Assembly: GCA_949287305.1 (NCBI GenBank)
Contig: CASEFX010000032.1
Coordinates: 1-57,315, forward strand
Source: an uncultured Sutterella sp.
GTDB taxonomy: Bacteria > Pseudomonadota > Gammaproteobacteria > Burkholderiales > Burkholderiaceae_F
DNA: 57,315 bases
Direction: 5' to 3'
Below the pieces are notes generated by a model. It was not told the DNA's origin. It searched no databases and saw only the letters and a list, made by a program, of their open reading frames with translations. This document shows, piece by piece, positions 24,020 through 32,347 of the stretch. Position 1 is the first letter of the stretch. Every line of letters starts with the position of its first letter. The position numbers and the translations under genes were made by a program.

Positions 24020-26773
24020 TTACTTCGCGAAGAAGTCCTTGCCGGCCTCCTTCGCCTTTTCGCGGTCGCCCGCGAGGACGATCGTGAGGTTTTCCGGATC
24101 GGCGAAGCGGCGGATCGCCTTGTTGACGTCTTCAACCGTGAGCGCGAGGATCTGCTCTTCGACCTTCTTCGACTCGGTCCAGTCGAGACCGCGTTCGAGG
24201 TAGGAGGTCCAGGCCTGCGCCACGACCGAATCCTGGGCGCGGTTGATGGCGCGCGCATCGAGCATGCCCTTCTTCGCGTCGGCGAGTTCCTCTTCGGTGA
24301 TGCCGTCCTTCACGGCGCGGGCGAGTTCGTCCTTGAGACTCGCTTCGGCCTGCGCGATGTTCTGCGGCGCCACGATGGCGAGAACGCTCCAGCTCGCGGC
24401 ATCGCCGTAGAACGGAATGCGGATGCTCGAACCGGCCCCGTAGGAGAGGCCTTCCTTCTGACGCAGACGCGTCACGATGCGGTTCGAAAGACCCGAGGAG
24501 CCGCCGAGAATGTGGTCGGCGACGAGGAGCGCCGCGCGGTCGGCGTCCTTCTGATTGGCCGGGAAGGCGACGCGCGCATAGAGCACCGCGTTTTCCTTTT
24601 CGGGCGTGTCGATCGTGATGCGTTCGGCCTTGACCGGACGGTAGTCGCGCACGACGCGCTCGAACTTCACGGTCTTCGTCTTTTCGCCGACGATCTTCTC
24701 AGAGAGGGCCTTCTTCACGGTTTCTTCGTCAAAGTCGCCCACGACGGCGAAGTTCCCTTCGGTCGTCCCGAAGACGTTCTTGTACCAGTCCTTCACCTGA
24801 TCGAGCGTCACCGCTTCGATTTCGGCGAGGAGTTCCTCGCTCGTTTCGGTGTGGCGCGGATCGCCCTTCGGATAGGTGTCAAAGTGCTTCGTGATCGCGT
24901 CGGAAGCCTTCGTGCGCGGATCGTCGGATCGCGCCTTGAGGCCCTGGATCATCTGGCTCTTAAGCGTTTCGAATTCCTTTTCCGGGAAGTTCGAACGGGT
25001 CATGAGATGACCGGCCAAGGCAATCGCGCCCGCCACGTGTTCGCGGTCCGTCGTAAAGGTGAAGGGAGAGCCCTCCATGCGGTTTTCCGTGAAGGCGCGG
25101 TCGATGTCGTCGCGCGTCATTTCGTCCGTTCCGCGCTGCAGCATGGCGGCGCCGAGCATGGAGACGGCCGTCTTCTTGGCGGACTCGAAGTCTCCGTTTT
25201 GGAGCTGCATCGAAACCGTCACGGTTTCGCCGCGCGCGGCCTTCGAAAGGAGCGCCGTCTTGATGCCGTCGATTTCGACGCGCTTCGTCGAGGCGTTGAG
25301 GTTTTCCTGCGAAGGATCGAAGGCCGCCACGGCCTTCCCTTCCGCCTTGAAGTCGTACTTCTTCAACACTTCCTCGGCCGAGGGCGCGGGCGCGATTTCG
25401 GCGCGCTTGAGTTCCGTGGTCGGGATGTATTCACCCACGACGCGGTTGTCGCGGACGAGATACTTCGCCGCGGCCTTGTTCACTTCGTCGACGGTGACGG
25501 ATGCGACTTCCTCGCGGTCGGCGAAGAAGAGACGCCAGTCGCCGAGCGCAATGTAGTCGCTCAGCCCCACGGCGAACTGTTCCGGATCGGCGAGCGCACG
25601 GTCGAACATCAGGGCCTGTTCGTTTTGCTGGAGCTTGAGCTCCGCCTCTTCGGCGGGCTTTTCCTTGAAGGCGTTTTCAATCGTCGAGACGAGCTTTTCG
25701 CGCACCGGAGCGAGGTCCTTATCCTTGTCGACCATCGCGCCGAACATCACGAAGCCCGGGTGCGAGCCCGGGGTCGTCCAGCCGAAGACCTGCGAGGCCA
25801 TGCCGGTTTCGACGAGTTCCTTGTAGAGACGGCCCGTGGGCGTCGTGCCGAGGATCGAAACGCCCATGGCGAGCGGTTCGTAGTCGGGCGAGAGCGCCGC
25901 GGGAATGCGGTAGCCGACCGCCACGAGCTTTTGTTCGCCCGGGCGACGGATCGTGAAGAAGCGCTCGCCGTCGGCCGTGGGTTCGACCGTCCATTCGTGC
26001 GGAAGCGTGCGGGTGGGCTTCGGGATCGGCCCGAAGTATTCCTGCACCCAGCCGAGAACGGTCGGGACGTCGAACTTCCCGGAAACCGTCAGCACGGCGT
26101 TGTCGGGCTGATAGTAGCGGTGATAGAAGGCCTGGAGGTTTTCGATTTCGACGTTCTCGATGTCGGAGCGGGCGCCGATCGTGTTGCGCCCGTAGCTGTG
26201 CCAGTCAAAGAGGACGGACTGCATGCGCTTCAACATCACCGAAACCGGGCGGTTTTCGCCCATTTCGTATTCGTTGCGCACGACGGTCATTTCGGTGTCG
26301 AGGTCCTTCTTCGCGATGAAGGCGTTCGTCATCGAGTCGGCCTGCCAGCCGAGCGCCCACTTCATGTTGTCGTCGTTGGCGGTGAAGCTTACGAAGTAGT
26401 TCGTGCGGTCGAGCCACGTCGTGCCGTTCATGCGAAAGCCGCGCTTCGTGAATTCGGCCGTCGGGTTGGGATAGTTCTTCGACCCCTTGAACATGAGGTG
26501 TTCAAGGAGGTGCGCCATGCCGGTCTCGCCGTAGTTTTCATGGCGCGACCCCACGAGGTAGGTCATGTTGACGGTCGCGGTCGGCTTGCTTTCGTCGGGA
26601 TAGAGGACGACGCGCAGGCCGTTGTCGAGTCGGTATTCCGTGATGCCCTCCACCGTCACGACGGCTTCGGGGCGTTTCTCTGCGTTCAAGTCTTTCTCCT
26701 TGGCTTGCACCGTCACGGTCGTGCCGACCGCGGCGAGTGCGCTCAACAGCAATATTTGTTTGAATGCGTGCAT
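24020..26773 (-). CDS. Periplasmic M16-family zinc metallopeptidase
   Basis: The 917-residue protein has a signal peptide (MHAFKQILLLSALAAVGTTV...VQA) and two M16 peptidase halves. The first half holds the inverted zinc motif HLLEH within GMAHLLEHLMFKG near residue 80, with the downstream Glu expected in the RNEYEMGENRP region. The second, inactive half starts around residue 490 and includes the R/Y substrate-binding pair near GGSSGLSNRIVTRLRQKEGLSYG. This two-domain form is like PqqL and other insulinase-type proteases that degrade short peptides in the periplasm. The ATG at 26773 gives a proper signal peptide; the frame is open to 26854 without one. Confidence 0.93.
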   Translation of the reverse strand: MHAFKQILLLSALAAVGTTVTVQAKEKDLNAEKRPEAVVTVEGITEYRLDNGLRVVLYPDESKPTATVNMTYLVGSRHENYGETGMAHLLEHLMFKGSKNYPNPTAEFTKRGFRMNGTTWLDRTNYFVSFTANDDNMKWALGWQADSMTNAFIAKKDLDTEMTVVRNEYEMGENRPVSVMLKRMQSVLFDWHSYGRNTIGARSDIENVEIENLQAFYHRYYQPDNAVLTVSGKFDVPTVLGWVQEYFGPIPKPTRTLPHEWTVEPTADGERFFTIRRPGEQKLVAVGYRIPAALSPDYEPLAMGVSILGTTPTGRLYKELVETGMASQVFGWTTPGSHPGFVMFGAMVDKDKDLAPVREKLVSTIENAFKEKPAEEAELKLQQNEQALMFDRALADPEQFAVGLSDYIALGDWRLFFADREEVASVTVDEVNKAAAKYLVRDNRVVGEYIPTTELKRAEIAPAPSAEEVLKKYDFKAEGKAVAAFDPSQENLNASTKRVEIDGIKTALLSKAARGETVTVSMQLQNGDFESAKKTAVSMLGAAMLQRGTDEMTRDDIDRAFTENRMEGSPFTFTTDREHVAGAIALAGHLMTRSNFPEKEFETLKSQMIQGLKARSDDPRTKASDAITKHFDTYPKGDPRHTETSEELLAEIEAVTLDQVKDWYKNVFGTTEGNFAVVGDFDEETVKKALSEKIVGEKTKTVKFERVVRDYRPVKAERITIDTPEKENAVLYARVAFPANQKDADRAALLVADHILGGSSGLSNRIVTRLRQKEGLSYGAGSSIRIPFYGDAASWSVLAIVAPQNIAQAEASLKDELARAVKDGITEEELADAKKGMLDARAINRAQDSVVAQAWTSYLERGLDWTESKKVEEQILALTVEDVNKAIRRFADPENLTIVLAGDREKAKEAGKDFFAK

Positions 26774-26988
26774 AGACGATCCTTCCCAAAAGAAAAGGAA
26801 CCGTCCGCCCGGTCTCAGTCTCCGAGGGCGAACGATTCTGCTTCGTACGCTCACTCTACGGGATGCAGCGCGCGAGAAGCTTACGGCTCTTCATCGAATC
26901 GTTTGCGAATGTTACCAAAACGCTCGGATTTTCAGAGAGGAGAGTCGGGCGCGTCCGAAGCGTCGGATTCGCCCGTCGGGCCCCTTGC

Positions 26989-26994
26989 TATAAT
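26989..26994 (+). promoter_or_regulatory. Likely -10 box of yciB
   Basis: A perfect TATAAT lies 43 bases before the chosen yciB start. The predicted start of transcription (about 27001) falls just before the ATG at 27007, which argues against that ATG and for the one at 27037. A matching -35 box is weak. Confidence 0.5.
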
Positions 26995-27036
26995 TTGCTC
27001 CTTTCGATGAACCCACGACCGTCAAAGCGGCCCGCC

Positions 27037-27657
27037 ATGCAGTTCCTCTTCGACCTCTTTCCCGTCATTCTCTTCTTCGCGTCCTTCAAGGGCTCCGAAT
27101 TCTTCCCCGAAGCGAGCGCCGAATTCGCTTCGCTCGTTCTCACCAACCCCTCGCCCGAACAGATCCCCGTCTTCGTCGCGACGATCGTGGCGATTCTCGC
27201 GACGATCCTTCAGGTCGCATGGCTCCTCGTACGCGGCAAAGAGATCAAGCCGATGCTCTGGATCAGCCTCGCCGTGATCGTCGTCTTCGGAAGCCTGACG
27301 CTCTGGCTCCAAAACGAACTCTTCATCAAGTGGAAGCCCACGATCCTCTACTGGATCTTCGGAGCGATCCTGCTCTACGGCCGCGCCACGAACCGCAACT
27401 TCATCCAGTCGCTCCTCGGCGGCCAGATCGTCATGCAAAAGCGCGGCTGGCACATCATGCAGTGGGCCTGGATCGGCTTTTTCTTCGTCACCGGAGTCGT
27501 CAACCTGCTCGTCGCCTACACGTGCTCGACCGACACCTGGGTCAACTTCAAGCTCTTCGGCCTCATGGGGATGACATTCATTTTTACAATTGGCGTAACC
27601 CTCTGTCTGGCAAAATACATGGTTGAGGGGCAAAATTCTTCGGATACGAAGGCCTGA
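27037..27657 (+). CDS. yciB: Inner-membrane septation protein YciB (IspZ family)
   Basis: The 206-residue protein has five to six membrane helices. The family signature is complete: MQFLFDLFPVILFFASFK at the N-terminus, VFGSLTLWLQNELFIKWKPT near residue 92, and a C-terminal WVNFKLFGLMGMTFIFTIGV. E. coli YciB has the same length class and starts at the equivalent Met, so 27037 is preferred to 27007. YciB helps keep the cell envelope intact and takes part in division-linked envelope synthesis. Between it and ppiC, a bolA gene is often found in related bacteria, but none fits in the 99-base gap here. Confidence 0.92.
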   Translation: MQFLFDLFPVILFFASFKGSEFFPEASAEFASLVLTNPSPEQIPVFVATIVAILATILQVAWLLVRGKEIKPMLWISLAVIVVFGSLTLWLQNELFIKWKPTILYWIFGAILLYGRATNRNFIQSLLGGQIVMQKRGWHIMQWAWIGFFFVTGVVNLLVAYTCSTDTWVNFKLFGLMGMTFIFTIGVTLCLAKYMVEGQNSSDTKA

Positions 27658-27756
27658 CAAAGGACTTCCCATCTTTTATCCCGCCGGACCCGGTGGGCGG
27701 CGAACCCCGAACCGGAACCGCCGCCCCGAGTCGGACCCAACAAAAGAGAAAAGATC

Positions 27757-28542
27757 ATGCAGAACAAACTTCTCGTTCTCGGCCTTGCCGCCCTGATGAC
27801 CGCCGGTGCGGCCAACGCCGAACTGAAGGCCTTCAAGGTGAACGGCGAAACCGTTTCGGTCGCCGAACAGAAAGCCATATACGACCGCGCCGTCCGTCAG
27901 GGTCAGCCCGCGAGCCCCGAACTCGAACGTCAGGTGAAGAACGCCCTCATCCAGCAGACGGTTCTCCTGCAGGAAGCCAAGAAGGCCAAGCTCGAAAGCC
28001 GCGCCGACGTGAAGGAAGCGATCAACGCCGCCCGCGAACAGGTTCTCATCAACGCGCTCATTCAGGACTGGGCCAAGGCCAATCCCGTTTCCGACAAGGA
28101 CGTGAAGGCCGCCTACGACCGTCAGAAGGCTGCTTACGGCGACACCGAATACCAGGTCCGCCACATCCTCGTGAAGACGGAAGAACAAGCGAAGAACCTC
28201 ATCAAGCGTCTCGGCAACAAGGGCGCCAACTTCGACAAGCTCGCCCAGGAATTCTCCGAAGACACGGGCAACAAGAACCAGGGCGGTCTCCTCGGCTGGG
28301 TCGTTCCGCGCTCCTACCCCGCCGCCTTCGGCGTGGCCTTCTCGGCCCTGAAGCCGGGCGAAGTCGCCCAGACGCCGATCCGCACGCAGTACGGCTTCCA
28401 CGTCGTGAAGCTCGACGCCAAGCGTCCGGCGCAGCTCTTCCCGGCCTACGAAAGCCAGGCTCCGCAGCTCAAGAATGCGCTCACGAACCAGCGCATGCAG
28501 CAGCACTTCCTCGACCTCGCCAAGAAGGCCAAGGTCGAATAA
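27757..28542 (+). CDS. Periplasmic parvulin-type peptidyl-prolyl isomerase
   Basis: The 261-residue protein has a Sec signal (MQNKLLVLGLAALMTAGAANA). An N-terminal helical chaperone domain follows (about 22-125). Then comes one PpiC/parvulin domain: YQVRHILVKTEEQAKNLIKRL at about 131-151, SEDTGNKNQGGLLGWV near 170 and TQYGFHVVKLDAKRPA near 210. It is the SurA/PrsA-like fold helper for exported proteins, which fits the autotransporter and lipoproteins nearby. It has a terminator of its own and probably shares transcription with yciB. Confidence 0.93.
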   Translation: MQNKLLVLGLAALMTAGAANAELKAFKVNGETVSVAEQKAIYDRAVRQGQPASPELERQVKNALIQQTVLLQEAKKAKLESRADVKEAINAAREQVLINALIQDWAKANPVSDKDVKAAYDRQKAAYGDTEYQVRHILVKTEEQAKNLIKRLGNKGANFDKLAQEFSEDTGNKNQGGLLGWVVPRSYPAAFGVAFSALKPGEVAQTPIRTQYGFHVVKLDAKRPAQLFPAYESQAPQLKNALTNQRMQQHFLDLAKKAKVE

Positions 28543-28565
28543 TCCGAAGTCTGCGGACAAAATCG

Positions 28566-28599
28566 GGGCGGAACTCCTCAACGGGGCTCCGCCCTTTTT
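28566..28599 (+). terminator. Terminator after the PPIase gene
   Basis: GGGCGGA (28566-28572) pairs with TCCGCCC (28588-28594), followed by TTTTT. Confidence 0.88.
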
Positions 28600-28783
28600 C
28601 TTGCGTCTTCCCTTGCGTTCGAAGAGGCCCCCGAGTTTGCCGTCGACCTCGCCGAGCGGAAATGCCCAAAGTACTTCCGGCTTTCGCCCTCCCCGGAACG
28701 CAAAAGGCGGCTCGAAAACCGCCCGATGCGAAACGCGGCCGGCAAACCGCCGACCGCAAAGTCAAATCTCTCGAAAATGGCCG

Positions 28784-29020
28784 TCAGCGGGGACCGGGCC
28801 GCCCGCCGGGACCCGCACCGGGACCGCCGGGTCCGTCCGAACCGGGACCGGGTCTGCCGGAACCGCCCGGACCTCCCGAACCGCCGGGACCGCCACTCGG
28901 ACGACCACCCCGCGGAGGCGGCGGACGATGGCCCCAATGATGGCAGCCCGTCAAAAGCGTGGTGGCGCCCAAAGCCGTGGCGGCCGCGAAAGCGAAGAAA
29001 AGGCGTCTCGATTTCTGCAT
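28784..29020 (-). CDS. Gly/Pro-rich small lipoprotein
   Basis: The 78-residue product starts MQKSRRLFFAFAAATALGAT and has a lipobox LLTGC (Cys26). The mature part is HHWGH followed by Pro/Gly tracts (PPPPRGGRPSGGPGGSGGPG and similar), a flexible surface or cell-wall-like tether. AAGGAGACGCAG precedes the ATG at 29020 and decides the start. A longer in-frame opening to 29353 would run across the RNA gene at 29203-29337 and is rejected. The HHWGH histidines could bind a metal, which would suit a neighbour of Fur-controlled RNAs, but this is only a thought. Confidence 0.75.
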   Translation of the reverse strand: MQKSRRLFFAFAAATALGATTLLTGCHHWGHRPPPPRGGRPSGGPGGSGGPGGSGRPGPGSDGPGGPGAGPGGRPGPR

Positions 29021-29202
29021 CTGCGTCTCCTTCTGAAAATCGTTCGGAAGAGTGCGCCCCGCCGCCAAAAGCATCGCGACGGGCGCCTTCCTTCTCTGCA
29101 TCTTCTCAAAAGAACGGTAAAGAGACCACCCGCAATCTGCAAGGAATCGTTGCGGAATGCGCCGTTGGAAACATCCTCGGAGCGAATCGACGTGCCGGAA
29201 GG

Positions 29203-29337
29203 AAAAAAAATCCCGGCCGTTTCCGACCGGGAAATAAGGAGACCCCGAAAGCGCTCGGCAAAGCCATCCAATCTTCCTTGCCGTTGCTCCCCCCGCCGAC
29301 CCCTCAGCGGGCTTCGCGGAGCGTGCGCTTCCTGTTG
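29203..29337 (-). ncRNA. Candidate Fur-regulated small RNA, copy 2 (downstream)
   Basis: On the minus strand a roughly 135-nt RNA is predicted, from a start near 29337 to a run of eight T (29203-29210). Fold: a closing stem GGAAGCGC/GCGCTTTC encloses two hairpins, GCTCC..CCCGCTGA-GGGG-TCGGCGGG..GGAGC and GGCAAG..TTTGCC with loop GAAGATTGGATGG. Then comes an unpaired GGGGTCTCCTTATT, then the terminator CCCGGTCG-GAAA-CGGCCGGG (29212-29231). Compared with copy 1 (29473-29606), changes in the stems are compensatory (T-A to C-G twice, A-T to G-C once), while the linker CTCCTT and the second hairpin are unchanged. A reading frame also crosses it, but the differences fall at codon positions 1 and 2. 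Role by analogy: RyhB/PrrF-like iron-sparing RNA. Confidence 0.8.
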
Positions 29338-29343
29338 AGAAGA

Positions 29344-29372
29344 ATCTTCTCATATCTGAGAATGATTATCAA
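29344..29372 (-). promoter_or_regulatory. Fur box and promoter of small RNA copy 2
   Basis: On the minus strand TTGATA (29372-29367) and GAAGAT (29349-29344) are spaced by 17 bases. TGAGAATGATTATCA at 29357-29371 (plus-strand reading) matches the 7-1-7 Fur consensus TGATAAT-N-ATTATCA at all positions but one, and covers the -35 box and half the spacer. Fur with iron would block this promoter. Confidence 0.85.
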
Positions 29373-29472
29373 GTGCGATTTGTTTGCATTTGTATCCGGT
29401 CACGAGCGGATCATCGACGCGCCGCTCTCTTTCGCCCGCATTTCGCCCGCGGCCCGGCGCAAACCCGGACAG

Positions 29473-29606
29473 AAAAAACTCCCGACCGTTGCCGATCGGG
29501 AGGAAAGGAGACCCCGGAAGCGCTCGGCAAAGCCATCCAATCTTCCTTGCCGTCGTTCCCCTCGCCGACCCCTCAGCGAGCTTCGCGGAACCTGCGCTTC
29601 CTGTTG
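29473..29606 (-). ncRNA. Candidate Fur-regulated small RNA, copy 1 (upstream)
   Basis: Same design as copy 2 about 100 bases downstream on the same strand, at roughly 85 percent identity by eye. Stems: GGAAGCGC/GCGCTTCC closing; GTTCC..CTCGCTGA-GGGG-TCGGCGAG..GGAAC; GGCAAG..TTTGCC. Unpaired linker GGGGTCTCCTTTC, then terminator CTCCCGATCG-GCAA-CGGTCGGGAG (29479-29502) and six T (29473-29478). The linker exposes an anti-Shine-Dalgarno sequence; GGGTCTCCTTTC can pair over 12 positions (one G-U) with the hcp ribosome site at 44723-44734. Start near 29606 is inferred from the promoter, not measured. Confidence 0.8.
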
Positions 29607-29612
29607 AGAAGT

Positions 29613-29641
29613 ATCTTCCCATATTTGAGAATGATTATCAA
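29613..29641 (-). promoter_or_regulatory. Fur box and promoter of small RNA copy 1
   Basis: TTGATA (29641-29636) and GAAGAT (29618-29613) with a 17-base spacer on the minus strand. The same 15-mer TGAGAATGATTATCA as in copy 2 occupies 29626-29640, a 14/15 match to the Fur 7-1-7 consensus. Confidence 0.85.
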
Positions 29642-29776
29642 CAGCGCTTTGTGAAGATTTGTTTCCGACGTATCCCGTGTTTGCGGGAGCCTCCTTGTTC
29701 TTGCGACCGCCTGTCTTTTCGGGCAGGATGAAGAAAGCCCGCACGATCCCGACCTGTTCCCACTTTCCATTCGCCC

Positions 29777-30316
29777 ATGAGCTTTTTCTCCAGCGCCGAA
29801 CTCCCGATTCTCGCGTCGATCCAGTCGCTTCGCACGCCCTGGCTCGATTCGATCGTGTACGGCTATTCCGCACTCGGAAACTTCGGGGCCGTCTGGATCC
29901 TTCTCGCCCTCGTCGCCCTTTTTCTTCCGCGCCTGCGAAAAATCGGCTGGGAGATTTCCCTTGCACTCGTCCTGCACCTCTTTACGGTGAACTTCTTTTT
30001 GAAGCCCTGGATCGACCGCACTCGTCCCTGCGACCTCTCGCCGCTCACGGATCCCCTCCTCTCCTGCTTGACCGACGGCTCCTTCCCGTCGGGGCACACC
30101 GGAGCGGCCTTCGCCGTGGCGGGCGTCTTTTTGCTCAACCGCCATCCGGCGGCCCCGTGGCTCTTCCTTGCGGCGCTCCTCATGGGACTCTCGCGGCTCT
30201 ACCTTTACGTCCACTTCCCGAGCGACGTCCTTATCGGCGCGGTCGTGGGGCTTTTTCTCGCCTTCCTTTCCGTCGCAGTCGTCTCGCGGTTTTATCCGCG
30301 AAAAGGGCATCCCTAA
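29777..30316 (+). CDS. PAP2-family membrane phosphatase
   Basis: The 179-residue membrane protein has the three phosphatase motifs of the PAP2 superfamily: KPWIDRTRP (about 76-84), FPSGHT (100-105) and SRLYLYVHFPSD (141-152) with its catalytic His. The four to six helices around them place the active site at the periplasmic face, as in undecaprenyl-pyrophosphate phosphatases (YbjG/PgpB) and lipid A phosphatases. The substrate is probably a lipid (pyro)phosphate. It starts 75 bases before the aryl-polyene-like operon, on the same strand, and may belong to it by position only. Confidence 0.9.
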   Translation: MSFFSSAELPILASIQSLRTPWLDSIVYGYSALGNFGAVWILLALVALFLPRLRKIGWEISLALVLHLFTVNFFLKPWIDRTRPCDLSPLTDPLLSCLTDGSFPSGHTGAAFAVAGVFLLNRHPAAPWLFLAALLMGLSRLYLYVHFPSDVLIGAVVGLFLAFLSVAVVSRFYPRKGHP

Positions 30317-30391
30317 GCGAAGCGTTTCGCCGCTATACTTTCGAGTTCGATCCGGCCTCTCGGCCCCGTTTTCATTCCGAGGTGACGACTC

Positions 30392-31198
30392 ATGCCCTTT
30401 TGCGCCCAGATTCTCGATGCGGCTCTCTTTCTGCCCGGTGTTTCGGCTCCGGTGACCGCCGACTTTTCCTGGGATCCGCAGGCGGACGCCGTCCCGGGCG
30501 CGAAGGCCGTCCCCGCGGGACTGCGCCGTCGTCTCTCGCCCCTCGGAAAGGCCGCCGCCGAAGCGCTTTTCTCGCTCGACGCCTTCCGAAACGAGACGAA
30601 AGCCCAAACCGAGGACGACGCCTGGGTCTTTTCCTCCCGTTGGGGAGACCTCGACGCCTCCGTCGCCCAACTTCGGTCGCTCGCCGGCGGAGAGGATCTC
30701 TCCCCCACGGCCTTTGCGACGTCGGTGCACAACGGGATCGCCGGACAGCTTTCGATCGCCGCGAAGCACACGGGTTTCGTGACCGCAATCGCGGGCGGCG
30801 ACGCCCCCTTTGCGCGGGGCTTTGAGACCGCCGCGGCGCTCCTCGTCGACCATCCGCGCGTGCACTTCGTGCTCTATGATCAGGGCGTCGTTCCCGAGGA
30901 TCCGAAGCGCTATGCCGCGGCCTTCACGCTCGCGAAGCTCGATCCCACGCCCGACGAAAAGGGCTACGCCGACTACCTGCGCGGTCCGGTTCTGACGCTC
31001 GAGCGAAAGACGGACTTGAAGGGCCTCCCCGATCCCGTCGACACCGCCGCGAAGGACGATTCGGGCGCTTCCGAAGTGCTTGCCATGATCCGCTGGCTTG
31101 TCGACGCCGAAGCGCCCGCCCTTGCGACGCCCTGCGGCGACGCCCGGCGGGTCTTCGCGAAGAACGCACCGCTCACGAATCTCCGAGTGCTTGCCTGA
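30392..31198 (+). CDS. Beta-ketoacyl synthase-like protein (chain-length-factor type)
   Basis: The 268-residue protein matches the truncated ketoacyl-synthase N-domain (PF13723 type) found first in aryl polyene clusters. RRLSPLGKAAAEALFSL near residue 48, DDAWVFSSRWGDLDASVAQL near 72, and LSPTAFATSVHNGIAGQLSI near 110 are the family blocks. The active-site Cys of true synthases is absent, since the enzyme stops after the N-terminal half. It is the first gene of an operon with lipid acyltransferase, ACPs, ligase and glycosyltransferase genes in the standard order. Confidence 0.88.
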   Translation: MPFCAQILDAALFLPGVSAPVTADFSWDPQADAVPGAKAVPAGLRRRLSPLGKAAAEALFSLDAFRNETKAQTEDDAWVFSSRWGDLDASVAQLRSLAGGEDLSPTAFATSVHNGIAGQLSIAAKHTGFVTAIAGGDAPFARGFETAAALLVDHPRVHFVLYDQGVVPEDPKRYAAAFTLAKLDPTPDEKGYADYLRGPVLTLERKTDLKGLPDPVDTAAKDDSGASEVLAMIRWLVDAEAPALATPCGDARRVFAKNAPLTNLRVLA

Positions 31199-31266
31199 CC
31201 GGCCGATCTTTCCTCTTTTTCCCGAAGCTCTTCCAACAGACGCAATTTCTCACAGGACCCCACGCA

Positions 31267-32055
31267 ATGACCCGACCGCGCCGCCTTCCGCGACCTCTCC
31301 TTTTGCTCTGCACGGGGTTTCTCTTTCTCGTCTTCGGGCTCGCGGGCCTGCTCTTTTACTTTCCCTTCGGGCCCTGGCTTCGTCTGCGCCACAATGACCC
31401 GGGCGAGCGCACGCGCGCGGCGCGCCGCATCGTTTGCTCCTGGTTCGGGATTTTCGTAAAGCTCTGCGACCGGCTCGGCGCCGTGCGGGTCGTCGTGAAG
31501 AACCCCGAAGCCTTTGAACGCCCCGGACAGATCTTCGCTCCGAACCATCCGTCCCTGATCGACGTCGTGGTGCTCCTCTCTTTGCTTCCGAACGGAACGA
31601 CCGTCGTGAAGAAGGCGCTTCTCGGGAACTTCTTCACCCGCGCGCCGATCCGTGCGGCGGGGTATCTCGCGAACGACCTCGGCACCGAGGCGCTCGATCG
31701 CGCCCGCGAAGAACTCGCTTCCGGCGCGTCCTTCGTGATCTTTCCCGAGGGCACTCGCACGCCCCACGACCTGAAACCGGGCGAAGCGCCGAGGCTACAC
31801 CGCGGGGTCGCCGTGCTGGCCCTTGAAACGAAGACGCCTCTGACACCCGTTCGCATCACGGCCGAACCCCGGTGGCTCACGAAGGAAGTGGCCTGGTGGC
31901 ACCTTCCCGAGACGCCGATGACGCTTACCGTCGAAGCCCTTCCGAGCCTACCCGTGGAACCCCATCTGAACCGCTATAATGGACGGATTGTTTTGGCGGC
32001 CCGCTCCCTGATGCGGGACTGTTCCTCGGCGCTTTTCACGCCGGAAACCCACTGA
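31267..32055 (+). CDS. PlsC-like lysophospholipid acyltransferase
   Basis: The 262-residue protein has an N-terminal membrane helix (PLLLLCTGFLFLVFGLAGLL) and the acyltransferase motifs NHPSLID (HX4D, near residue 98) and FPEGTR (near 159). In aryl polyene clusters this gene is thought to put the polyene acyl chain on a lipid anchor, and this position (second gene) matches. Alternative: a household 1-acylglycerol-3-phosphate acyltransferase, less likely given its neighbours. Confidence 0.88.
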   Translation: MTRPRRLPRPLLLLCTGFLFLVFGLAGLLFYFPFGPWLRLRHNDPGERTRAARRIVCSWFGIFVKLCDRLGAVRVVVKNPEAFERPGQIFAPNHPSLIDVVVLLSLLPNGTTVVKKALLGNFFTRAPIRAAGYLANDLGTEALDRAREELASGASFVIFPEGTRTPHDLKPGEAPRLHRGVAVLALETKTPLTPVRITAEPRWLTKEVAWWHLPETPMTLTVEALPSLPVEPHLNRYNGRIVLAARSLMRDCSSALFTPETH

Positions 32056-32070
32056 GACCTGAAACTTCAA

Positions 32071-32337
32071 ATGAACGATCAGCAAACCCTGGAAGACGAA
32101 ATCAAGGCCCTCATCGTGCGTTCGCTCAACCTCGAGGACGTTCGCCCCGAAGAAATCGAAACCGACGCGCCGCTCTTCGGCGAAGGGCTCGGGCTCGACA
32201 GCATCGACGCACTCGAACTCGGCCTCGCGCTCAAGAAGGCCTACGGGATCACGCTCACGGCGGAAAGCGAAGAGGCCCGCCGCGTCTTTACCTCCGTCGC
32301 CACGCTTGCCGAATACATCGCGGCCCACCGCGCTTGA
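32071..32337 (+). CDS. Acyl carrier protein (first of two)
   Basis: The 88-residue acidic protein has the phosphopantetheine site GLGLDSIDALELG (Ser near residue 49) and the four-helix ACP pattern. It lies 15 bases after the acyltransferase gene. The tandem ACP pair is a signature of aryl polyene operons, where these carriers hold the growing chain. Confidence 0.93.
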   Translation: MNDQQTLEDEIKALIVRSLNLEDVRPEEIETDAPLFGEGLGLDSIDALELGLALKKAYGITLTAESEEARRVFTSVATLAEYIAAHRA

Positions 32338-32347
32338 GTTGCTGAAA

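Noticed and set aside
28784..29353. Long 189-codon version of the Gly/Pro lipoprotein gene
   Set aside because: The extra 111 codons cover an RNA gene. The internal ATG at 29020 has the ribosome site and a proper lipoprotein signal.
29350..29622. A 90-codon minus frame (MGRYFSTGSAGSAK...) and its counterpart from 29353, as small proteins
   Set aside because: They run through the small-RNA units and their terminators. Differences between the two copies are nearly all at codon positions 1 and 2 and are compensatory in stems, the reverse of what protein conservation gives.
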